Assembly (NCBI RefSeq): GCF_022539665.2
Contig: NC_081334.1
Span: 7,596,424 to 7,660,423 of the forward strand
From: Daphnia carinata
Lineage: Eukaryota; Arthropoda; Branchiopoda; Diplostraca; Daphniidae
DNA: 64,000 nt
Reading direction: 5' to 3'
Shown: piece after piece, positions 32,480 through 43,960 of the stretch
How the letters are laid out: each line of letters opens with the position of its first letter
Position numbering within the stretch: position 1 is the first letter of the stretch
Notes under the pieces: generated by a model
Seen by the model: the letters and a program-made list of their open reading frames with translations, nothing else
Databases searched by the model: none
Told to the model about the DNA's origin: nothing
Made by a program: the position numbers and the translations under genes

Positions 32480-35400
32480 TTAGTAGACATAGGTGCTGTA
32501 GAACGGAGTGGGTTGTTTAACAGCCGGAAGGCGAACAGCATAACGAGATTTCATAGGTGAGGCCGGTACGGCCGCGTAGCGCATTCCGTACGCCTCTCCC
32601 TTCTTACTGCTCCGGATGGGAGCGGCTGGAACGAGACGACGGTGAGGCAGGTAATGAAGTCGACGTTTCCATTGTCCTTGACGACGATGTTGATTGTAAA
32701 CGTAAGCCGGCGGAGCTTTGCCTACAGTCCCGTAGTTGGGCACGAACGCATGAACCCGCGCACCGTAAGGCATCGCGGCTACAGAATCGACGGTACGTGC
32801 TGTCGATTGGCGGACGGGGGCCGGATAAGCGTGAGGAGACACATTGAGAGTCTGTTGATGGACATACAACGGAGCGGTTTGCAGTTGGCTGTAGATGACT
32901 GGAACAGAATCAACTAAGCGAGCGTAGGATTCGGGAGCAGCGTGATGCACGGTAGTTTCAGCGTTTTGATAATAGGATTTCTCATTTACTTTAACCGGAT
33001 CTGCCTCTGCATATTCATGTTCTGGCGGGATACGGACATACAAACTGGAAGCATCCTGGACATCGGCTTGAACCTGTTCGGTAGGTTGGTATTCAAGGCC
33101 GGCGAGTTTGAAAGATTCAAAAGCATCGCCTTCGGCCACTGTCGGAAGTGAGTCATAAACGATCGTTTCAGAAGCGATAGGAACGTCCGAAGCGGAAGTT
33201 AGCGCCGGCTCGGCGGAAAGACGAGTGAAATCAGTCGACGGAACAGATTCCACTAACACGGCTGGATCGTTAACATCTACGCTGATGCTCTCGAGATTGT
33301 GGTTCACAGTCTGTTCTGCACCTTCTTCTTTAGACGAAACTTGTTCTACCGATGGCCTTTCAGATATCAACTGCTGCGAGTCTTCAGCGATGGCCGCAAG
33401 GTCTGGAACAACTCCATCAGTCGGAGCGTAAGCTTCTGCGTTATGATCGTGTGTCACGGTGATTCCCTCAACAGCCACGTCTTCGGTTTCGACGTCGATC
33501 TTGGCGGCCGGAGCGACGCTGGTCGTTGGCGTCGTCACGGGAGAAACGGTCGATGGCGCAACTGTCGTCGGCGCCAGTTTATTCAGTTTGTTCAATAAAC
33601 CGGTGACGGGATTCGATAAATTCTGCACCGAAGATGAAATCAAATGAGTTAAGGGAGCCGTCAGGTTTTGGACGTTGGCCAGGGCGGAGTGTGCGAACGT
33701 TCCAAACGATCTCTCTTTTTCCGTAAGCTTTTCATCGGATTGAGCTGCGGTTTTGGGTTCCAAAGTTTCATCAACTTTCGTTTGCAAGGTGAAGTCATCA
33801 TCGTCGAAATCGACTTTGACTTCTTCTTCCGGCTGAGGGATGCTTTTGGATTCGGCCGTTTCTGCCATTTCAGCTGGAACTGCCTCGTCGGATTGAATGG
33901 CTGACACTTGAACAGCTGTGGGATCACGAAGTTCAGCTTCTATCTCATCGGATTTCACTTCAATGTCGTTTAGAATGGCAGGGTCTTCGACAGCTGGAGA
34001 CATGGCGGCCGACGAGTCCGGTTCTGTTTTCAAGGTGCGTTCGGAAAACTGGGATTGTTGATATGCAGAGGTATCGACAGTCTGAATGGGGTCGAAACTC
34101 TGTAAAAGGCTCACGATGGAATCTGGAACAACGTTCGACGTCTCGACCTCACCGGCCAACGCGGATGGAACGGCCACCGGCGCACCAGCAGCCAATTGTT
34201 GTGCTGGACTTTGAACGCCATCACTCGGCGTCTTGCTAACAGGCGCGGGCAGTTGAATCGCAGTTGAAAGAGCCTCTGGCAATTGACTTTCGCCTTTGAT
34301 TTCTTCACTTTCAACGGCGATTCGGACAGCGTTTTCGGTGGAGGTCAACGCTGGAACGCTGCCAGGTGTCGTTGTTATCTCGGAGCGTAATGGCTGGGCA
34401 CCGAGAGTTTGCCACAATCGATCGATTTCACTTGGTGCTGGCGTTGGCGATAACGTTGTTGCAACAGGTACCAGTTTCTCCGACGGTGCTGCCACTATCG
34501 GTGAAGACAAATCCTCGTCCGGTCGAGCTGGAACGTGTCCACCTGTCTTCGGCGGACTGATATAACCCGGCATGGAGCTGAAGATGGGACTGGAAACGAC
34601 TGCCGACGATGGACGGATGGGCGTTGCAATCGCTTCAGCTGACAAGATTGCGGCATCGGGCGATTGGGCTTGGCCGGCCTTCTTGATCGATCCAGCACGC
34701 TTGCAATCTCCTTCGTAGGTCACTGTCGGATGGAAGCCCATTGCATCAGCTGTGTAATGAACTACTCGCACGCAACCTGTTATTTTTTTTGTTTGTTTTT
34801 TTTTGTTTGTTTTTTTGTGTTTTTCCCGGAACACGCAAAACAACGTACGTTGAATACAACGTGTAGCGGAAAAAATGCAAAGAGAAACAAGAAAGAGAAG
34901 ATTGAAAAAAACAAAAGGAGAAATCATTGCAAATATCTATATGCATGTCGTGCTGTAAGTTCTGTCGATGTTTGTAAACGCGGTTGTACAATACTAAACA
35001 GATCGCCCATTTTTTGTTTTGATGGATGATTTCAAAAGCCTCTTAGAAATTAAAATCACGATTTTGAGGATGTGCCAAGAAATAGACGCGTGTAAAAAAA
35101 AAAATTTGCATCGTTTCCGTATCAACATGACTCAAATTTAGGACAAGAAATGGAATATTCTAGGTGAAAAGGGGCGATGATTATCGGCAGGTGTGTCCCT
35201 GCCTAGTGCAACTCATCAAGAAGAATGACAGAAGAATGCAAAGGGTTTGATTGGATGCATTCGGTAAACCAGTTTTGGCGGAAGACGCCACGTGATTGGC
35301 ATTGTTTTGCGAAACGTCTACGCTGCAATGTCTACGTGCTTGCCGCGCAAGAAGGATGAGGAACTATATAATTCCCCCTAACGAAAAGAAACAAAACAAG

Positions 35401-35867
35401 GAAGATTATAAAAAAAAAAAAAAAAAAAATCACTAACCGTCAGGTTGCAGCACTTTGTACAGTCCAGTAACGACGCCATCCCCATCGCGTGATTCAGCTT
35501 GGCTTTTGTAGTCGCCTGAGATCGGATTCGCTACGTTGTATCGGAATCGATAAGGAAGTTGGTCCGCATCATCCTAACGATCATTGTTTTGTTTTATAGT
35601 TAGAAAAAAAAAAAAAAAAGAACAACAATTAAACCAGTCATGGATGAAAACAATGGACTCACCGTGACGACGCTTGTGTCTGCTGTTTGCTCTTCGATTG
35701 CACGGCCGAGCACCACCACGCCGAGCAAAAGCGACTGTTGGGCAAATAACAAAAAACAAATGGCAACAAAAAATTTAAGCAGGTTTGTTTTTTTTTAATT
35801 CAAATAAAAATAGAAAAGAATGATCTTATTTAGGATAATTTACCTGGATTAAGTGGACGAGCTTCAT
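32480..35867 (-). CDS. Rebers-Riddiford cuticle protein with a very long acidic/low-complexity tail
   Basis: A chitin-binding structural protein of the cuticle. Exons are 35867-35844, 35734-35663, 35573-35438 and 34776-32480, giving 842 residues. The signal peptide is MKLVHLIQSLLLGVVVLGRA. The extended RR consensus spans residues about 38-101: LPYRFRYNVANPISGDYKSQ, ESRDGDGVVTGLYKVLQPDG, RVVHYTADAMGFHPTVTYEG, closest to the RR-2 type. The remaining roughly 740 residues come from one exon. They are rich in Ser, Thr, Ala, Pro, Val and acidic residues, with short Thr/Pro stretches (STVSPVTTPTTSVAP). Near the C-terminus the character changes to basic and Tyr-rich (QHRRQGQWKRRLHYLPHRRL, ending FYSTYVY). 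Typical RR proteins are much shorter. The intron 34777-35437 holds only low-complexity DNA. Confidence 0.88.
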
Positions 35868-35930
35868 CGGTCGGAATCGGTGACGAACTGCGCTGGAATA
35901 CGAAGTGTAAAGATGAGCATTGGTCACCCT

Positions 35931-35938
35931 TATTTATA
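35931..35938 (-). promoter_or_regulatory. TATA box of the RR cuticle gene
   Basis: On the minus strand TATAAATA lies 64 bases before the ATG, allowing a leader of about 35 bases. Confidence 0.6.
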
Positions 35939-36697
35939 AGGGTTCCAATCCGGACCAAACAAAGTAAAAGGTAGACAGTCGGAATTTTTTTTTCCTTTTT
36001 TTTTTTCTTTTTTTCGGAAAAAAAAACGAGGTCACAGTTATTTTAACCTTAGAACAGGAGAGGGGGTTGACAGGTGACACGCTTTCCCCCAACCCTGCGC
36101 ACTAGAGGCACCCGGCCGATGCGGCCGAAAACAAGTGGCATTGGAGAAAATATAAGGAAGGATTTTTTTTTTTTTTTTCAGCAATGGAAGAAAAAAAAAA
36201 AAAAAGAGGTCAAGGCGTATGGTGAAAGTACAACTCATTACACGAGGGGTATACGTATAGATGAGGGAAAGAGAGAGTAGCGGAATATGCAGTTCCGCCG
36301 TACCACCAAATCTTTTTGTTTTTGTTTTTTCCTTCTCGTTTCATTTGAAGGCAAGTTAGGGGAAAGGTTGAAATTGTAGGCGTGATTTAAACCACTTCGT
36401 CCAGCTATTCAATCATCTTCGGTAAAAATGGGCTAAGTTCTCATGTTTTAACCTTTATCAGCATAACAACAACAACAAAATTACATACTGTACATCAACG
36501 GTGAAATTATCAATTTAGAAAACAGAGAAATACAATAAAAACAAAAAAAAAAAAAGGTGTCTTACGTTTTCTTTTTCTGGTTGTTAGGAATAATTGATAA
36601 GATCATCAATATTTATAAGTTCTCTCGAGCTCATTTTTTTTTTTTTTTTTAGAAATCTGTTCTTTTTTTTCTGTTTCATTTTTTTGTTTTCCCCTCG
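35939..36697. other. Intergenic region before the small membrane-protein gene
   Basis: No gene is supported. It contains several poly(T)/poly(A) tracts (near 36165-36179, 36190-36205 and 36634-36650). Confidence 0.5.
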
Positions 36698-37119
36698 TCA
36701 ACTGGACGTCCGAAATGGAAGGGGCATCTTGACTGCCTCCTCGTAGGAAGGTGGGAGTGAGAAATCAATATCAATGAAGTCGTCATTCCCGATGCCATTC
36801 ATCCTGCAGCTTCGTTCGAACACGACGTCTGGGATGGAGATGGCCGAGACAGTCGACTCGACAACGGAAACTTGGACGACGCTGTCCGAACTGCTATCGC
36901 GCGATTCGCGCCTGCCAAACATTTCCGATTGGCAACAGGCTTTGATGACGACCATCAGTCCGACGAGCGTCATAAAACACAACAAGACCAGCAACATACC
37001 TGAGTCCGTCCATACAAATGCGTTATTAAAACAAAAACAGAATCCAAACAAACTTTAAATCTTAGAGCTTACAAACAATCAAAAGACGACTTACAGTTCT
37101 CTGTGAGTAACATCATCAT
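36698..37119 (-). CDS. Small single-pass membrane protein with a PPxY motif
   Basis: I do not recognise the family. Exons are 37119-37095 and 36999-36698; the donor AACT|GTAAGT and acceptor GACTCAG|GT join in phase to give 108 residues. The short N-terminus MMMLLTENC leads into one hydrophobic segment (residues about 9-31, CMLLVLLCFMTLVGLMVVIK), then a CC pair that could be palmitoylated. The rest is a Ser-rich and acidic cytoplasmic-type tail. The tail holds LPPSYEEAV, a PPxY motif of the kind bound by WW domains of Nedd4-type ubiquitin ligases. Of the three ATGs in a row, the first was taken. A small adaptor or trafficking role is inference. Confidence 0.65.
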
Positions 37120-39587
37120 CAGTCGGGATGGAACTAGCGCACATCGACTGTGAACGGGGAAGATGCAAATTCAAACTGTCAACACAGCCAATATGGGATG
37201 AACTGAAGAACCTCGGCAATAATAACACGTGATACAACGAAAAAAAAAAAAAGAAGAAGGAGGAGGAGGGACTGTGTACGTGCAACGTCTGTTGCGTACC
37301 GCGCACGATAAAGATATGCCGGGTCCAATCGTTGAAGCTTGGCACTCGGTGAAGTGTAGTGACCGCCAACCAGTCTGTAACTTTTCTGGTGAACCAGTTC
37401 AGAATGTACTACGGGTCTTTTTGGAATCTCTTTTTCTTCTAGTAAGGCGGAAGCTTTATTTATTTTTTTCCTTCATTGGTCAAACAGCAGCCCATGTTTT
37501 ATAGGTACATGTCTATATAGAGCAAAAATGCATGAGGGATAATGTGAAAGATAAGCAAAAGACTAGCAGCGCTCCCGAACGAAAAAAAAAACCAATCCCG
37601 TAGGCGACGTGTATTGGTAGAAAATTTCGTTGCATTCAAGGTTCTACATAGTAGTAAGAGAACTGGATCTGTGCCTTCGATGCTTCTGTATGGTATACTA
37701 AATAAGAAAAGCGTTGGAAATTGGTTTCTGGTTTTCGGCGTGCGTACATGCGTTGAACGCGTGTTTCGCATTTCTGCGGGCGACTAGACGTCGCTTGCCA
37801 AAGGTGGAACTGCCCAATTGCCCTTGGTAAATAGCGCCGAACAAAAGGGCAGCCGGTGTGTGCGCTTTTCATTTCCAAACTGCACACAAGACATTCCAGA
37901 AACTCTAGAAATCAGCGCAGTCACTCTATGATCAACGATTTGTACTCTGTTTCGTTCTCTTTTTTTGGGATGATAATGGTCGATAAACTGGTAAAAGCTG
38001 GTCATAATTTTTTTTCTTTTTTCAGACATTCCTGCGGGCCATTTTTTCCCTGCAGATTTTGTAACCGGGCTATCACGTTGAACGAAATAAAGCGCCCGAA
38101 GGCGCAAACAAATTTTGACAACACCTTGCGAAGTTGACAAACTTCTCCCCCCTCCAAAACAAAAACGTAAGTAGAAATTGGTTTTAAAGGATAAGGTCAT
38201 TGGGGCTGGGGTTGTTGCCTACTCCTCTCCGGCTAAGAAAAGGTAAAAATTAGGGAAAGGTTCAAATGCAAATTTGCATTTGTGTTTCTTTCTGGCTAAA
38301 GCTGACCGAGTGAAAGTGGTGCAATCCTCGGTGCCTGAGGCCATAAAAAAAAAACTTTAATTTTACCTGTTCTCTTCAATCCTCTTTTTTTTTATGTGTG
38401 TGTGTAAGTGGACGGGGCTTGTTTCTTGACCACTGGAAATTTCGGAGAAGCAAAAAGGTATAACAAAGTCTGGATAGTCCTAATAGTTTATTTCCAGTTT
38501 TTCAATTCGTGGATTGCAAGAGATAGTATTTCCTGTTTCTTATTACACAAAAAAAATTGTTGCCAACGTCTAAAACAAAAAAAGTCCGGAACTCTTGTCG
38601 AAAACCTTGATAACCTATGCCAGTAAGGCTCGTAAGGCGGTTTGAAAATAGCTCCCATTTAACCCTCAAAAAAAGAAAAAAATGCGCGTTGGCCACATAG
38701 TCTTAAGGCAATCGAAATCTGGTTTTCTTTTTTTATAACGATAAACAAGGTAAAGATCGAGTGTGTAGCCAAAATCACAAATGAAGGTTGAAACAAGTTT
38801 GACTTTTTTGCTCTACCAGCAGTATAACTTGGTCCTACGTGCATTTTTTTTTTCACGACACGTAAATTTATTAGCGCGAATTCATTGAACTACTAAATCC
38901 TTGAATTCAAAAACACCATTCGTTAGCAGTTGTTGATTCTTTTGATTATCATTTATTATTTTTCTGTAGCAGAGCCGAGGGGAAATTTTCTTTTTCGTCT
39001 GATGATTTCACTTGCAGGAATTAGAACGACTTTGTCACGAATCATCAGACAAATTTTCATCATCGTTCCAGTAGAGTAACTGCACAACAAAAAGGTAAAA
39101 TTGAAACGAAACCAAAGACCACTGAATGAACATAAAACGTATTATTATTATAATAATTTTCACTTTCGAAGCGATTGCATCACTTCCGCACTCAGCAAAT
39201 AGCTCGCTGCATCGTGAACGAGCAATTTCTAGAGAAAACGAATTGCTGATATGTCGTCGTATGACCAGCAATGAACACTTAAATTTTTCAAAGATATTGG
39301 AAATCATGTCACAATTAGTAAACTACATGACACATGACACATGACGGTGAGTAATAAAATGATATTATAGAAGAAACCTTACCGGACTGACGCAAAAAAG
39401 TAATGAAATGAAACAACGACCTGTCAGGAGGAAATGACGTGTTGGTAACGTGCACAGATAACCGGACTGATAAATGTCAGATTACGCATAGCCCTGCTGT
39501 TATGGTTATAAAATGTAATTCGTCGTTGTCTTCAGTGTTACAGTGTTTTCCTTCGCAGCTTCCCAAGTTTTTGACAACATCAACATT
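37120..39587. other. Intergenic region between divergent genes at 37.1 and 39.6 kb
   Basis: No gene is supported in about 2.5 kb. Frames such as 37784-38200 (minus) lack domains and splice support. The flanking genes are transcribed away from this region. Confidence 0.5.
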
Positions 39588-41317
39588 ATGCGTTTCGACT
39601 CGATTCTAGCCACGACGTTATGCGTTGCTGTCGTGTTCGGCAGTGCGGGCGCGGTCAATCAACGTAAGTGTAGTCATGCTATTACTTACTACTACTACTA
39701 CTACCACTGCTCTATTAAGTTCCCGTGAGCAACATTTTCGTATCGTCAAATTATTCAAGCCTTCGGCTCTTAACTTGCACGCCATTGGTGGATTTCCCGG
39801 TTTGGTTCCTCATTGAAAATTTCTCTCTCGTCCTTGATGTTTTTTCTGAAACCAGATATTATTGGTTATTCAGGTCATTTACACTAGCTATGTAAATTTT
39901 TCTTCGATTTTCAAACTTGTTTCGACAGTTTTTAGAAATACGAAACACAGATAAGAAAATTGAAACAGGATTTCAGCTTATGTGGCACATAGGTGGCATT
40001 TTGGAGATAATCTATCTTTGCTATTTTTCGAATTTAATGTGTTTTTTTTACATTTACGAGCCATCTATCGTCAGGAAGACAAATCTATCTCTCTTCCTTT
40101 TCGAATAAAATTCGCTTTTTGACACTTGGTACCCATCTTTTGGCAGAAATCTATACTGCATGCCTCTTTTATTCTTCACTTTCGTGAAATCCCGTAATAT
40201 AAACCAGTTGTCGAAATGTCATACGAACATTGCTAACAGATTGGTCCACTCGGAGTGTGCGAACGGCCATCCAGGTTGGCATTCATCGGGCACTGGAACA
40301 ACAGGTACATCTTCCAGGCACAATTCGTTCCGAAATAGAAGACGTCATCGTTGATCGCTTGGCAGATCACTTGCTAAAGGAGATCACCCAAATAAATGAG
40401 ATCACGCGAGAATCTTACACCGTTGCCAAGGACTTCATCGATTCAGCCGTTAAAGCATCATCTAGAAGGTAAAAAGAGCTTGACATTACAACATTCAGAT
40501 TCCAATAAATTTTTCCTTCATTATAAACAGAACTCGATGGCCCAATGAACAGACAATCCATTATTTGGAAAGTGAAGTGGCTAAAGCCAAGCAAAAAATA
40601 TCAGTTTTACAACCATACACCGGATTAATAACATCAGTTGATTCTAGTGGAAGAATGTCGCCTCTTAATCTCGAGCAAATCATTGCCGATGTCGTCAGTG
40701 AATTAATGAAGGATGAAGCTTTTGTTCACATCGTCGATTGGCTTTCCACGCTACCTAGCGTCATCCACGGAGTAATAAGAATTATGGAATTTTTTTTAGT
40801 GACGAAAGAAAATCTTACTAACACTTCTCTTTTTTCTTGTTGTAGATTGCAGATGAATTTTTAGCCAACAAAACTTTTCAAGAAATTTTCGACATGTTGG
40901 GCAGTCGCTCAGAAGCGGTGCAAGGAATGTTGGTACAAGGTGTTGTTGTACAAGATCTTCCGGCCGTCGATCCCGTAACAGGAAATACTGCCGGAAAACA
41001 CTCCGGCTCGGAATCCGTCTTGGGGCTTGTCGGTGCTGGTTTGAGGGAAGCTCAGTTCATTTTGCAAGTTATTGCCAAAACCTATCGCCTGGTAATTTCT
41101 TGAATTTTTCTTTTTTTTACAGAAAATGATACGTCGTTATCGGAAGTCTAAATTGCATGGTTCGTTTTTTTTTCATTTGCAGATCGCTGAGGAGCAAGTA
41201 AAAAGGCTGGACAAGCAAATGGTCGATTACCGAAAACAAATGCCTTTTATACCCGAAGAAGTAATGATGTACATTCAAACGGCTGCCACGCACATGGTGA
41301 AGTTTAAATCCGAGTAG
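39588..41317 (+). CDS. Unrecognised secreted helical protein
   Basis: No family is recognised. Exons are 39588-39663, 40240-40468, 40531-40771, 40846-41091 and 41183-41317, all phase-consistent, giving 308 residues. The signal peptide is MRFDSILATTLCVAVVFGSAGA. After it there is essentially no Cys and no transmembrane segment. The chain is rich in amphipathic helix: TAIQVGIHRALEQQVHLPGT, IEDVIVDRLADHLLKEITQI, LNLEQIIADVVSELMKDEAF, SESVLGLVGAGLREAQFILQ, IAEEQVKRLDKQMVDYRKQM. The chain ends HMVKFKSE. The first intron (39664-40239) is longer than the rest and holds nothing recognisable. Possible roles include lipid binding or haemolymph transport, but nothing in the sequence decides this. Confidence 0.8.
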
Positions 41318-41639
41318 GTTTTAACATCTAATGCCCTTCCTTCTGTTGGCGGAGTCCTTTTAAATCCCTCCTCTCGTTGCGCAAAATGTTTCACGTATTC
41401 AAAATCCAAATAATCTTGCAGACGTAGTAATACAAGACATTTGTTATGTGGAAAATTGGGTTCATGTTCTCAAGAAACGTCAATTGCTGGTTCTGGTTGT
41501 TAAAAGGACTAAAGATTTTGAAAATGCGAAGCGCCGTGGCCGTAAGATGATATTGAGTTTGCTTTCGATTCAGTGATTAGTTTTTTCATTAAGCCAGCCG
41601 TTTTTAAGAACAGAAACAAAATATTGCCAGCGCACCAAC

Positions 41640-43960
41640 TAAATTTTTTGTTTTTCACGATTAGCTCAAAAACTCTAAGGCCAATTGAAAAGTGAACTTA
41701 AATTTCGTGCTTTTCATTCAATTCCCGATCGAAATGATGAATTTTAAGCCATATTCAAAATTTAGCCATGACAGAAAATAAGCCCGACTTTTCCATTAAT
41801 TTTCAAAAATCTTTAATACAGCAATGAATATACATGATTTCGATTCAGAATTGAATATTAATCACGAAAATCAAGTTTATTTTTCAATTGGTTTTATAGT
41901 TTTCAAACTAAACGAATATTTGTACTGTAGAGCGCAACTAGCGGCCAGTACGGGACAGCGCTAGCCTCAACTTAAATATTGGGTGTGTTTAAAAACCAAA
42001 TGAATTAATGAAAAACATCACAATTTTCCGTAATCAGCATTCAATTTTGGATGTATTCTGGGATTTAGAACCAATTTCAATGAGTTTCAATTTTTGAAGT
42101 TAGAAATTTTAAGCCCGACAAAACAAACCTGGCCTTGTGTTTTTGACCTTAAATTAAAAAACTATAAGACCAATTGAAAAATGAACTCTATATTCGTGAT
42201 TAGCATTCAATTCTGCATTGAAATCATGTATTTTAAGCCAAATTTTAAATTTGGCCAAAAATGAAAAAGTGAGAAGGCTATAGCCTTCTTACTTTTTCAA
42301 TTTTCGTCAAATTCTAGATTTGGTTAAAAATACATTATTTTGATTCGAAATTGATCACTGATCACGAAAATCGGGTATATTTTTATATTGGGTTGATCGA
42401 TTTTGAATTAATCGTAAAAAACAGAAGGCCGGGCTAATTTTGTCGGGCATAAAATTTTGTCCTATTAAAAAATATTATCATTCAATCTAGATAACTAAAT
42501 ATGATTCTGATTCAAAATTTAACAAGAAACACGATAATGAAATTTGTTTTTACGTAGAGTTTATAGTTTTTGAATAATCAAAGAAGTTTGATGTGTCACG
42601 CTAGCGCTGTAGCGTACTGGCGCGCTAGTAATAGTTTCGATTCGCACCTAATTTTATATATTCAAAAACAATAGATTCTAAATAAAAACAACTTCCATTT
42701 TCGTGTTCCTTGTTTAATTTTGTATCAGAATAACATATAGTTATCTAGATTTAATGATATTATTTTTTAATAGGACAAAACTTTAAGCCCGACAAAATAA
42801 GCCCGGCCTTGTGTTTTTTTTGTTTAATTCAAATACTATTAGGCCAATTAAAAAATAAACTTTATATTCGTGATTAGCATTTTTTTTTAAATTTTAAATT
42901 GAAATTTGGCCAAAAATGAAAAAGTTATAGCCTTCTTACTTTTTTCAATTTTCGTCAAATTCTAGATTTGGTTAAAAATACATTATTTTGATTCGAAATT
43001 GATCGCTGATCACGGAAATCGGGTAGATTTTTATATTGGGCTTATCGATTTTGAATTATCCGTAAAAAACAGAAGGCCGGGCTTATTTTGTCGGGCTTAT
43101 TTTGTCGGGCAAAACATTTGGTCCTATTAAAAAATAATATTATTCAATCTAGATAACTAAATATGATTCTGATTCAAAATTTAACAAGAAACACGATAAT
43201 GAAATTTGTTTTTACGTAGAGTTTATAGTTTTTGAATAATCAAAGAAGTTTGATGTGTCACGCTAGCGCTGTAGCGTACTGGCGCGCTAGTAGCGGTTTC
43301 GATTCGCACCTAATTTTATATACTCAAAAACTATAGATTCTACATAAAAACAACTTCCATTTTTTCAATTTTTTCGAATAACATATAGTTATCAGATTTA
43401 ATGATATTATTTTTTAATAGACAAAAATTTAAGCCCGACAAAATAAGCCCGGCCTTCTGTTTTTTTTTTAATTTAAATACTATTAAGCCAATTAAAAAAT
43501 AAACTTTATATTCGTGATTAGCATTCCATTGTGCATTGAAATCATGTATTTTAAGCCAAATTTTAAATTTGGCCAAAAATGAAAAAGTGAGAAGGCTATA
43601 GCCTTCTTACTTTTTCAATTTTCGTCAAATTCTAGATTTGGTTAAAAATACATTATTTTGATTCGAAATTGATCGCTAATCACGAAAATCGGGTATATTT
43701 TTATTTTGGGTTGATCGATTTTGAATTAACCTTAAAAAACTAAAAGTCGGGCTTATTTTTAAGGCCAACAATTTTTGTGTATCTCTTAGAATTCTATTGC
43801 AAATTACGCACTATTCTCAAAATTTTACGCTGATTTTAGGGAAACTATTCGTTTTATCGTCAAAGAGACAATTTATTTAATATGCTGAATATTTTGTTGA
43901 AGGAACGATTTCTCTGTACCGTACTAGCGCGCCAACATTTGTGACCGCATATTCCGTTTA
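41640..43960. repeat. AT-rich tandem array of nested palindromes, period about 660 bases
   Basis: Two palindromic modules alternate. Module P1 is centred on GAGAAGGCTATAGCCTTC (42271-42288, exact again at 43589-43606, damaged near 42922). Module P2 has arms reading GTCCTATTAAAAAATA (42459 and 43121, exactly 662 bases apart) and the inverse TATTTTTTAATAGGAC. P2 is bounded by GCCCGACAAAATAAGCCCGG and its inverse. The P2 core CTAGCGCTGTAGCGTACTGG occurs at 42601 and 43263, again 662 bases apart. Diverged core copies in the opposite orientation lie near 41938-41971 and 43917-43934. No open frame of note is present. It looks like a satellite born from a foldback or other small transposable element. 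Confidence 0.8.

Noticed and set aside
32557-34565. Plus-strand frames opposite the RR cuticle gene
   Set aside because: They are antisense shadows of a single long coding exon whose minus-strand frame is clearly real.
41640-43960. CRISPR-like array
   Set aside because: The repeats are hundreds of bases long, palindromic and lack short unique spacers, and the host is a eukaryote.
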